From Membranipora membranacea (taxonomy: Eukaryota > Bryozoa > Gymnolaemata > Cheilostomatida > Membraniporidae), in contig OU612067.1 in NCBI GenBank assembly GCA_914767715.1, forward strand, positions 7,812,001 through 7,876,000: a DNA stretch of 64,000 nucleotides, read 5' to 3'. Both the position numbers and the translations under genes were made by a program. Below are positions 49,290 to 61,000 of the stretch, piece after piece; position 1 is the first letter of the stretch; each line of letters opens with the position of its first letter. A model generated the notes under the pieces. That model was given only the letters and a program-made list of their open reading frames with translations, did no database searches and had not been told where the DNA came from.

Positions 49290-51295
49290 ATGATTTCACA
49301 TTCTAGCCTATACAAGACAATCATGTCATCTACAGCCTCAACCATATCAAAAAAACTGAAGAGAAAAGCAGAGAAAGATTCCTCTGAGGCACCAGCCACC
49401 AAAGGATCAAAGAAGAAGAAAGATCAAGAAAAGTTTTACACAATGACTTGCAACATTGACAAAAGAAGGAAAGAAATTGAACTGCTAGAATCCGAGTACC
49501 CGTTGGCTGCAGCCATACTGCAGATAGAGACGAAGCTTTGTGATGATCTGATGAAGCTGGATTACGGTGAGAAGGTGACACATGTGTATAATCCTGTGGA
49601 CTATGCTTACAAACCACACATTGAATGGTATAGGAAGCACTGTCACCCAAGTGTACAGGTTCTCCTGATCGGAGAAAACCCCGGACCATTCGGCGGTGCA
49701 CAAACTGGGGTAGGTTATTTATATCTCACATTTTGGGCTTAAAAATTTAGGTCAATACATTTCCACTTACTTTTGAGAGACTCTGCTGTTGAGTAAATGC
49801 TTGCTGCGCCACTCTGCTTGTGTAAAGAGGTTATTAGTTGAAAGTACTAGGTTAAGTGACTATTACTATCATTACAGGCTTTGGGAATTTTTAAACTTAC
49901 AAGTGCACTGTAATTCTGACGATAATAGAATAAAAAAATACCCTACGGGTACTGACAAGCCTATGTCTCCTTTTGTTTTCCCAGGTTCCTTTTGGTGATA
50001 TGAAGAAAGTTACAGAGTTTCTGGGTGTGCGGGGTGATGTCCAGCAGCCAGATAAGCAGCATCCTAAAAGGCCTATCCTCGGATTTGATATCAGTAGAAG
50101 TGAGGTATGTGGTGGGTGTGATTTGTAGTGCATTATTTCATAACAATTCCATATATTGCCTGAACTTACACATGATCCTCCAATTGCTCTCCATTGAGAT
50201 TGTACATGTGATTACAACCCTTAAACTCATCAGTATAGTACATACTATGTATTATATTACATAATCCTTGGCCGTTGGGCAAATTTAAGGCATGTTCTGT
50301 ATTAAATGTCTACCATAGTACACATGCAAAACCTCGAATTCTAGCTATTCAGGCCGTTACATCCAGTTAATTCCTATTACCATTTCCAGGGAAGCGGTAC
50401 TAGGCTATGGAGCTTCATAGAGGATCAGTTTAAGACAGCAGATAAATTCTTTGAGAAAGCTTTCGTCTACAACTTCTGTCCCCTGATCTATATGAGTGAA
50501 TCTGGTAAGTGATCGAGATGTTATGATACTTTGTTATCTCCTATAATGCTCATGTCTTGGATTTGTATTTGGAGAAATAGCCATATGGCATAGGTATAAA
50601 ATGATTCCTACTATTTCAACCGTAAATTTTTAGACTCTGTATGAATTGTGATAGTATTTAAAACAAGGTGAATAGTGATGTAAACTTGAAACTAATTAGC
50701 AAGCTAATTATCTAAGATTTTGGCAACCAGCCATATATGTCTCCCTAGCACCTTGCTTTAAAGATTTCAGTTTTTTGTTTCCAAGAGGGTGTAAAGAAGA
50801 TGTCTTCACTTGGAATATCAGGGCCTATCCATTATTGAGGCCACATTATTGAAATTTGAATGTCCCACAGATGATATTCATATCCGGTTCACTTTATTTT
50901 TCTATCCCTTGTCATTTTGACCCAACAATTTTGTAAAATCATAAAGCTGTCTTTCAACTAACCAAACCCTCAGAACTCTATGAGGGGATAAATGTGTATG
51001 ATCTTCTATTGCAGGTAGTAACGTTACGCCATCACAGATGTCTGCAGCTGTCAAGAGTAAACTACATGAGCTCTGTGATAAAGCTCTCAGTGACATCATA
51101 GACCTGTTTCCTAGTTGTCACACTGTAGCTGGTATTGGGCGGTACACTGAGGATCGTGCTAAGCGCATCTGCAAAGAGAAAACTAAGGCTTACACTATCA
51201 AATATATGATGCACCCGAGCCCAAGAAATCCAGAAGCCTCTAAGAACTGGGCAGCCAATTCTGCTGACAGTTTTAGAGATTACGGCTTGTTGTAA
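49290..51295 (+). CDS. SMUG1: SMUG1-type uracil-DNA glycosylase, copy 1
   Basis: Four exons: 49290-49709, 49985-50104, 50390-50504, 51015-51295; 311 residues (human SMUG1 is about 270). It would remove uracil and oxidised pyrimidines from nuclear DNA in base excision repair. A basic N-terminus (KKLKRK, KKKK) suggests a nuclear signal. Core motifs: YNPVDYAYKPH, GENPGPFGGAQTGVPFGD (catalytic Asn kept), FVYNFCPL (base-recognition Asn) and HPSPRNPEASKNW (catalytic His). Human SMUG1 has GMNPGPFGM, so Met to Glu beside the catalytic Asn is unusual. A second in-frame ATG at 49323 could be the true start. Copy 2 follows 466 bp downstream with the same three intron positions and phases. Confidence 0.92.
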
Positions 51296-51761
51296 GAGCA
51301 GACTCTCCAACTAATTGACGTATATAAAGACCCAGACTTATCATAATGTGTGTAGTACAATCAAATAGTTTTTATGTATGTTTTAGTGTTATAGTTTTAT
51401 TTTTGTCAGTCTTGGTACCTTTTTTATAGTTTTATAGTAATTCATTCCACTTTCAGTTCACATGAGACATCTCCATAAATACGGATATGGCTGCTGTAGA
51501 CTGACATAGTAGAGTATTTCGAATCCATTTTTCTACTTATTATATCTATTTTTCCTTTATATTTTTTTCTTTTTTTGGCTAAAATATAAGAATCTTTCAA
51601 GTGTCAGATTTTTTATTGTTTCTTCAATAGCAAGTCAACATTGATACCTGTCTAGTTTGTTGTGTAATTATTCATGACTGCTGTGGTATGCAGGCAAAAC
51701 ATCAGTGATGTTTTCAGATTTGTTTGATATGATTCATTTCAATTTTAGAGCCTGATGGTCT
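51296..51761. other. Spacer between the SMUG1 copies
   Basis: 466 bp, AT-rich, holding the 3' UTR of copy 1 and the 5' region of copy 2. A good acceptor (tttcaattttag at 51739-51749) just before the copy 2 ATG suggests either a 5' UTR intron or chance. Confidence 0.4.
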
Positions 51762-54264
51762 ATGATGGCATCTCCTCATAAGAAGAAGAAACCAGAGCCA
51801 CAATCAAAGGAACACCTGACATACCATGTCAACCAGCCTCAAATGAACACCAACAACTACCAGCATGCTCAAAATCAAGAAACAGGTGCTCATAACTATC
51901 CATCATACTATCATTCCTCTGAATATCAAAACCGTTACAGTCAACAGAGTACTTACCCTTTCGATTCACTGTTCTCTAGTCAGCTATATGCAATGTCACA
52001 AAGTCACTACACCAGCGGTCAACATCAACCAGGTCTAAAAGTCAATATAGAACCTACTCCACCAAGCCATACCATACACATTCACCAAAGGCCCATTACT
52101 GCGGAGAAAGATTGTGACCAATCGCCTCCAAAATGGAGAATCACTACATATCCCCTCCAAGATAGACTCAATGAGATTGATAAGATCTTTGGGCTTTACC
52201 CACTCGCGTCTCAGCTTCTCCAAATTGAAGCCGTACTGGCAGACAAATTGATGCAGCTTGATTACGGCACCAAAGTGGATCATGTATATAACCCTGTAGA
52301 CTATGCCTACAAACCACACCTTGAGTATTATAAGAAGTTCTGTCAGCCTTCTGCTCATGTTCTCCTCATAGGGCTGAATCCAGGACCCTTTGGAATGACA
52401 CAATCCGGGGTATGTATAAAATTATGTTCGATGACGGGAATTGAGATGAGTTGGAATAATTCATTGTCATGTGATAATATAATAGTATATCTATCAACAA
52501 GACCACTTACATGCTATATTTCTTTTTTCCACTTGCATTTGTCCAATGTTTGACAGCAATTTTATCATCCATGCTCACACTGAGGAAAATATTTCAACCA
52601 AGGAAGATATTTCTGCCACTGCATCCAAATTTGATTGTTATTATAAGTGTTCTAGCAACATGCTCAGGGGTACGACTTGGTGAAATATCTATAAAATTAT
52701 CAATTCTGATATTCTAACAGGTGCCTTTCGGTGATGTCAAAACTGTCAGCCAGTGGATGAGAATTTGCGAACATGTTGAGAGTCCTTCGAAGACTCACCA
52801 AAAGAAACCAATCCTTGGATTTGATTGTAAGAGAGCAGAGGTATGTGCATATCGTATGTCAGACAAAATGAGAGAGCGCTCAATATTCCAAGGCAGCTAT
52901 CCCATGAAACTATAAAGTTTCAAGTGTGAATAAATTAAATTATGATCATTAGAGCTTGATTTATTTTTACAGTTAGCTTCAAAAATCTGAACATTATCAA
53001 GGTTATTGTTGTTGTCTTCTCAGTGCTCAGACTGTTGCAAGTGTGAATTAGTGACATTACATCATAATCAAACAATTGTCAATGCAATGCCAGTAACTCC
53101 CGCTCATATCTGTCTGAACAAGTTAAATGGTGAAATTGGCTTTTTAGTATAATTGAGACAATTATGCACTACTATGTATAACGCGGCAAACAAAACATTT
53201 AACAATTTTTCTCATGTATTGCACTATTACCACGCCATAATTCAGGTTAGTTCTGTATACCTTGTACACTGTGTTATTCTGTTTTTTGTTTGATTTTAGG
53301 TGAGTGGAACACGGATCTGGACATTCCTCAGACAGAATTACGGCACACCTGATAGATTCTTCAGCAAGTGTTTTATATATAACTACTGCCCTCTGTCATT
53401 TGTAACCCCCTCAGGTAAATACTTGATCACAACATGTTTTCTATTTATTAACAAATCCAATGATCTATGAAATGACTCTTCTGCTTTACAATGAGAGAGA
53501 ATCTGTTTTCACATAGTTAATACGGGTGTTGACCGCTAGGAAATCTGACTAATTTGAAGTTGTGTGTTCATTGAGTATGAGAAAACAATTGCTGTAGATT
53601 GAAATGCTCATATTTATAGCTATATTGCCACTCAGCCGATCTGAATGAGTAACTAATACAAGTTTATAATTTTGCTAGTAGTATAGCTCAGTATACGCCT
53701 AAAAAGATGTGTCAACCTTTGGATAAATACTTGTTGATCGGCTACTGGTGCTATTGATTGGTTTCATAAATAGCAAATCACTTAGATAATCTCCAATTTT
53801 TTCTTTATATTTGTCACTCAGGTAAAAACATTACACCAGCTGATCTGCCAGCAGCTATAAGGAAAGGATTGACACTTCTGTGTGATGAGGCTCTCGCCCA
53901 ATCTGTAGTCTTATTCCTCAACTGTACCTCCATGGTGGGTATTGGTAGGTTTGCTCAGAAGAGAATAGAAGAGATTTGTAAGACTCATAACCTCAATCTA
54001 AAACCAACTTACCTCCTTCATCCTAGCCCACAAAACCCGTACGCCAACAAACATTGGTTCAGGGATGCGAGAGTTTGTTTTGAACAGTTAGGGCTTTTGA
54101 CTCCAAAGAAAGATTGTGATGATGTTAAGGAGGAGCCACTAGAAAACTTGATCGCAGTCAAAACAGAGCCAGGGGAGAGTTTGAGTTCAAGTTTGGATAA
54201 TGAGTTTTCTTTTACTCAACCTGTTGGGGCTGACAAAGTGAAACGGAATCTTTTCCCAACATAG
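51762..54264 (+). CDS. SMUG1: SMUG1-type uracil-DNA glycosylase, copy 2, with long N- and C-terminal tails
   Basis: Four exons: 51762-52409, 52721-52840, 53300-53414, 53822-54264; 441 residues, much longer than typical SMUG1. Exons 2 and 3 have the same lengths as copy 1 (120 and 115 bp). The first ~130 residues are rich in Gln, Asn, Tyr, Ser and His after a KKKK tract, a low-complexity, probably disordered tail. Core motifs: YNPVDYAYKPH, GLNPGPFGMTQSGVPFGD, FIYNYCPL, and HPSPQNPYANKHW where Gln replaces the usual Arg of the DNA-wedging loop. The C-terminal ~70 residues are acidic and hold two sumoylation-type sites, VKEE and VKTE. Function in base excision repair is expected from the kept Asn and His; altered DNA or damage preference is inference. 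Confidence 0.92.
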
Positions 54265-55029
54265 TTTTAGATATTTTCATTGTGACTTGCTATAAAGGAA
54301 AGGAAAACTACATTATGGTTTGGAATTGTTTGAGGGCTTGAATGGCTTGCAAATCAGAATAACGGGACATTACATTAATGAACACCCACGTCGTTACACA
54401 ATCCCGAGCCAGTTCAAGTCATTTTGGTGCTATATGTGATAATTTTTATTATAAAATAGTTATCATTGAATAACTAACTATATGTATTTACAAGAAGTGA
54501 GTGATGCATTTAAGCCAGGCTGTAGAACTAGTAGCAAATTTTGCTAGTTTATGATTTTTTGTAATAATATTTTAATTATTTTAAAGTGTAATTTATAAAA
54601 AAGTATATGATTTATTCTTTCTTGTTTTGGACTCCCAATTAATCTGATCTAGAATCAATGAATTTTTTTGATTACCTTGTCTCAATGTAATTGATTGAAC
54701 TACGTTGTACTTTTACTGAATTTGACGTTTTACACCAAATATTCCATTTCATAACATGCAGTTCTTTATTCAAAATAATAATTCTTGGATAATTCATATC
54801 ATGTACATTACTTTCCAAGTCAACATTAAGCTAAGTTGATGGTCTGCTCTGGTGCTACCACTACATGATCACAATAATCAGACCAGGCATTTTATAGGGT
54901 TAGTGCAATACATAGTATAGATAGTCTGGTTGCAGGATTGATAAAGTCCAACTAGAGTTTGATTGATAAGTACTCATCCGATGCATCAGGCTGCACTTCA
55001 CTCTATTAGTTTTGAATTCTCTCATTAGA
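54265..55029. other. Intergenic stretch before copy B
   Basis: 765 bp, AT-rich, holding the 3' UTR of SMUG1 copy 2 and the likely promoter of copy B. Just before the copy B ATG, cttcactctattagttttg then gaattctctcat resembles the region before the copy A ATG, so some 5' flank was included in the duplication. No other feature seen. Confidence 0.5.
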
Positions 55030-58000
55030 ATGGATAGCAGCAGTCTAGTGCTCTTTGTGAATGGTAAAAAGGTAGGTTTAACTAATTGGTATAACTGACC
55101 AATAAATTAATACATCAAGTACATGTTATTTGTGCCATATTCAGCATTGACCGAGTTATGGTGTGGTTATTCTCATTCTTGGCATGCACAGTTGCTTAGG
55201 ATATTCCGACTATGTCTAGCCACTGACACTGGTTGAGTGGTGGGTGGTGACCCTACTCAAAACTTTTACCGTTTGTTTTACAGGTGGTTGTGAAGAGGCC
55301 TGACCCGGAGACTACTTTGGTGCAGTTTCTCAGACAGACATGTATCCTCTACTCACCAGTTAGGGTTAAAATAACTCTCTCACTCTATAACCCTTATTAT
55401 GCCACAAAGAGGTTATATCTGGGACCCCAGCATGGATTCTAGTTTGCAGGGTGTTGGAGCATTCTAATCTATGGTGATTTTACAACTTGAGTCAGCTGCC
55501 ATCATGTTAGTCACTACTGGCATTATGCTCAGTCTGAAATAGGTGACACCTAAGGTATCAATTTAATTCCCAAAATTTACATATTTGTTGGCTTGTCACT
55601 GTCAGAAATAGACTTGTAGAGACCCAATGGTAGAGACCCAACGCCTGTAGAGACCCAATGGTCACCCAGCTATATCAGATGAATGGTTTATTTTCCTTGA
55701 CTCTCAGTGTGCCAGGTGGTCTGACAGGTACAAAGATAGGATGTAATCAGGGTGGATGTGGAGCCTGTACTGTAATGTTATCTAAATATGATCACCTGTC
55801 ACAACAAATCAAGTAAGTTTGCTAGGACATATCGCTGTGACTTACTTGGAAGAATTCTTGAAGAAGATGATGGCAAAATTCACCTTTTGCAACCAATATG
55901 AAGGATATCTATGTTTTTGGGTCAAAGTTAATTTGCTCAAAGCATATGGACAGTTGTTCTTTTGCAGCCAAATGCACCATATCCCTTCAGGTGCTAATTC
56001 TTCATGAATTTCTTAGAAATATTCATGGTGGTAGATATTAATTTGCCTTTGAATAGTCCTTGTGCATTCATGCAAAATTCCAACACAGGTGCAAATTTGG
56101 CCACATTCAAAATCATCGCTATAGAATATGAGGGTTTGTGAAAATATTTCCATTCAGGGGGCATTGGCTCACAAGACATATTTCCTGCTCAAACTCCATG
56201 AAATGGTAGCGTGCAGCTAAAAGTAAAACGAATGTCGGTAATTTTTTGGAAACGCTTGCAACAGACATTTCAACGATCAATCATATTTTTAATGACTATC
56301 AGTCACTATCTTTTGACCTCACACAGAATAGCATTGTATAAACATTGATAATATTGACTTATAATTGATCTGCCACTAAGATAATAGGTCTACCAGCTCC
56401 CTCCCCAACCCCGCATCTCCAAGGCATCTATACTAATGGACTCCACTGGTTGCATTTATCGTTTTGTGGTTATTATCATTCCTTCGCTTTGGGCCCTCTT
56501 TTGATTTACATCGATGTGTTATGTATAAGAGTTGAACTGACTTATAAAACTTAAAATTAATCCCTTTATGTAACCATGCAGTTTATCTTGGTTTGATTCA
56601 CCTAGTAAATTGTACTGGATGCAGTGGCTGACCACTTGCATGTTGCACTTGCATGTTTGCTTTTCACTACTGTTATCTACCGCTTTACTTTGTAGGCACT
56701 ATACTGTAAATTCCTGCTTAACTGCCCTGTTGTCTTGTCATGGACTAGCTGTGACCACTGTGGAGGGAATTGGCAATACTAAGGATGGGCTCCATGCAGT
56801 TCAGGTTAGTATCAGTTAATATTTTTGACCGATGTAACACTGTATGATATTCTAACATGATTGATACACAATTTCTGTCCTTACCATGTAAATCTCAACT
56901 ACTGCTCTTAGGAAGGCCTTAAATGTTACAATCATTGTACCTAAATACAAAAATATTTTAATTGGATTAAGTTTATTTTCATCTTTTGTGTTCATGTTTT
57001 CCTTGATGGTTTTAGGAGAGACTTGCAAAGTCACATGGTACACAATGTGGATTCTGTAGCCCTGGATTTGTCATGTCTATGTACGCTCTACTTAGAAACA
57101 ACTCTAAACCTTCACAAGATCAGATAGAAGTGGCTGTTAGAGGTATCACTCTCTCTCTCTCTCTCTCTCTCTCATCCAAACTGCTATAAAGTAGTGAAGT
57201 ATTCACCATTTGCAAAGTTTTCGTTAATTTAAGACTAGCTACGACTTTTAGCGCACAATTCAGACCAGGATCAAAGTTTCACTGAGGTTTGTGGCTGTCA
57301 ATTGTGACTTCAGAATCAAAGTTTACATTTGAAAACAGACGATCATATTGTGGGAATTGTCTTACGAAAATTGATTAACATATTACAGGGAATCTGTGTC
57401 GCTGTACAGGGTATAGACCGATCCTTGATGGCTTTAGTTCATTCGCCTCTTCTGAGGCAGCATGTCCTATGGGCACAGCTTGCTGTCGTAACAAAGATAA
57501 AAGTACAACTGAAGATACAAAGGTTGAGATTGAGGCACAGAGTGATAAGTTCATTCCTTATGACCCTACTCAGGACCCAATATTCCCACCTGAGTTAAAG
57601 GTTTGTCGCTGACTCCCTGTTATAATCCAAGTCCACTGTGTAACCTAGCAAAACTTGATAATAACTCATTGCCTGGCAAACCTCTTTCAGTTACCCTGAC
57701 TCTTTGAGGCCTGTGAATTATTTAAGGCAGCCTTTATTTAATGGAAGCAAATCAGTCAGGACTCTTCTTTGCAGATGGGAATATATTTAATGTTATTTCA
57801 GACTCAAATGATCGATGCTTAAGGCGAAAAATTGAATCAAGTTTTACATCAGGGCCTGAACAGATTGCATATTGTAACAATGATGATACACAACAAATGC
57901 ACTTGAGAAAGCCCAGTCAGCCTTTGCTCAAACTTATAAAATGAAAATATTCATAAAATAATTGTTTTGATCATAGACACAGTAATATTATCACTAAGAC

Positions 58001-61000
58001 TATGGTTTGTACTTTTATAGGCTGCATGTTTGCTGAATTTACTATGTGTATAAAAGTAGCCTCTTGATGTTTAAAGTCTTATTTCAGGCTATTAATACCT
58101 CAGCTAAATCTAGAAGTTATCAGGGACAGAGAACAAAGTGGTTTAGTCCTATAACTATTGATGAATTATTGGAACTCAGGAATCAGCACCAGGAATCTGT
58201 ATTAGTCTGTGGTAATACATCTCTGGGTATGTAACATATCTGATAAACACACAAAAACGAACTTGGGAAATACAGAGTTTTTTACACCTAAAGAACTCAT
58301 TTTTTCTTGAGCAATGTGACAAGGCTCATTTATTTAATAACACAGTACTGTGTTATGACTTGTAAAATTTACTTTCGAGCCTCATATTTTGTAGTTATCT
58401 TATCTTATCTTACGCATTATCCAGTACCACGGCACACATTATAGCCAGTTATGCTAATTTACTTATCTCGTCAGTACGCGGGTTTTTCTCGTCCCATTTA
58501 TTCTAAATAACTGATGAGACAAGTCATCTTTTCACAATTCCCACCCTCCCGCCCTAAAATACTACCTTATGTTACTATATTTCTCAGTGTGTGAAAGGTG
58601 ACTTGGGTGCATGTGTGGTTGGCGCTAATTTTTCCGCCTTTTCTAAAGTATCAGGGCCAAATTTCCTCCTATAAAGTTCTTGCCCTGCCCATGCTGTTCT
58701 CCAGCAACTTACTGTACTTAGTTAAACATTTATTTCTAACTTATTGGGGGTTAACCAGGAAATGTCGTATTAGTCGCTCCCCCTCCCCATCTTACAGGGA
58801 AACCCCCAACTATCTTGTTAATCATTGAGGTAAGAAAAAATTGAGATAAAAATTTCTAGCACTAGCAGGAATTCTGACTAACCCTCAGTGGGTTTATCAT
58901 CAAGCTGGTCCTCGTGGTGATCGAATTTTACTTGAATTCGCTCCTGTCAGCACAAATAATTGAGAAAAAATTTAATAACATATATCAATCGTCGAGAATT
59001 TTAGATGCGTTAAATATCGTCTATTCTAGCAAAGAGTGGGGCAACTCATAATTCTTATCTGATCAGGAGGGGCTGGGAGTTGCAAATATTAAATCACCAG
59101 TGAATTAATAAAGAAGGAAGTATGTTCTATTGATTACGTCAGAGACTTTGTATGATATTGACATCTTGCTTTTTAAGCTGTTGGCACAACAGCCAAAGAA
59201 AGTCACCAGAAGGTGGTTATATCTACTAATGATATCCCAGAATTCCACCAGATGTCGGTGACAACACAGGGACTGTGGTGCGGTGCTGCTGTAACAATCA
59301 GTCAGTTAGAACAGGAGATTCACAGGCTATTACAATCAGAAGATAAACAGAAGACGAGGGTACTGAAGGCTCTGATTGACATTCTCAAGTTCTACGCCTG
59401 TACTCAGATCAAAAATTTAGCTGTGAGTCCATTTTTATTGCATGTGATAGGACAAAGTATTGTCCCTGATGGACATTTATCAATGTAAGAAGTTTGCTGA
59501 TCTATCTCAGCCCCTATAATAGTTTCTCTTCAGCAACAATCTGCAGTCCCAAAAACTCGTTAGAACTTGCACTGTTAAATGTGAGCTGGGCTTAGTGTAA
59601 ATTGCCTCATCGAGTTCTCCCATGAGTGTCTTTCTGGTTACTTTAGCTCACATTATATATTGAAGCCGCCTTCTAGTTAGTTTGCCATAAATAAATAAAT
59701 ATATAATATAAATATCTTGAAATATATGAATGACTGTTTTCTGTTTTCGCTCACAGTCAGTCGTCGGGAACCTGTTCATTGGGAAACAATCAGATATCAT
59801 TCCATTGTTCATCGCTGGTGGAGCGAAGATCAAAGTTGTCTTCTCCGCCGACAAAATTGGCAAAGAGATAATACTGACTGAGGAGTTGTACAGAAAGAAT
59901 CCATCACTTATAGAAGCTGGAGAAGTTATAACTGGAATTACCATCCCATATTCTGACAAGGTAATGTATATGGCTTTCCTTAGTCTAAGCCTCACAGACT
60001 CTTGCCTCCGCCCAACTGCCCCAAGTTAGGGAGGCTTTCCTTCATTTGAGGAAATAGGGGAATAACAATAGAAATCCCTGTATAAAAAATTTGGCTGCCA
60101 AAGACCCTTTTGTATCGTCAGGTTTAATCTGCAAATTGTTTTTATTCCCTTCCCATGTCCACAAAGTCGAAAAATCGAGCTGGTTGTTGTAGGGAATAAG
60201 TGGGTAAATTTGTTGCAACTTTTAGATGATTTCTTACCTCTATTCGATTGCTGTTGGTTGTCACTGACCAGGATTTCTTTACATTTTTCAGACCAGCTTC
60301 TATATAGCCTGCAAGCAAGGGGAGAGACAGCACATGAACTTTGCTATTATTAACGCTGGAATGAAGGTCACAATTAACAACTCACTGGATCAGGTAAAAT
60401 AAAACTTAATCGGAAATCACAAAGAAAGTTGGGTTTAAGTTAGCCAATGTGTTTGCTCTGATTGGCTAGTGAATGGGAGGGTGCAACTGCCAGGTCAGAG
60501 GCTCCTGACTGTACCGATATATATTAAAGTGAGTGTTATATAATTCAGTTTCACTTTCAATATATCTCAATAAGTGCTCTCTTTCTCTATGACCTGGCAT
60601 TGGCTCTTTTCCAACCCAGCAGCCAATCTTATCAGAGCCAACACATTAGCTAGGTTAAGGTAGTCGTCTTCTGTTGACTGTTACTATCAGCTGTTATGAA
60701 AGGAACTTTTCTACGTGTATAAATCACAGTTTCCCTGTTAATACCTCAACTCTCTTAGTAGCCTCTTGACTAATCACCTTCAGCCGACTGATGAACAACA
60801 ACCTTCTGATCGTTGATGTAATTGGCTCCAATCTTACCTAATTGTTCTCCCAAGCACATTCAACATTTATTTATATTTAGATAGAAGATTTGAAGATGAT
60901 ATTTGGCGGTGAGTCCCGACTGATCGATCTCAGTGCAGTCTCCAGTCAGCTGATAGGCAGGTTGGTTATATTATAGTAGATTAAGCTTGAGTATCACACT

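Noticed and set aside
49330-49701. A 123-codon minus-strand frame opposite SMUG1 exon 1
   Set aside because: Shadow of the coding exon in the opposite strand.
52035-52403. A 122-codon minus-strand frame opposite SMUG1 copy 2 exon 1
   Set aside because: Shadow of the coding exon.
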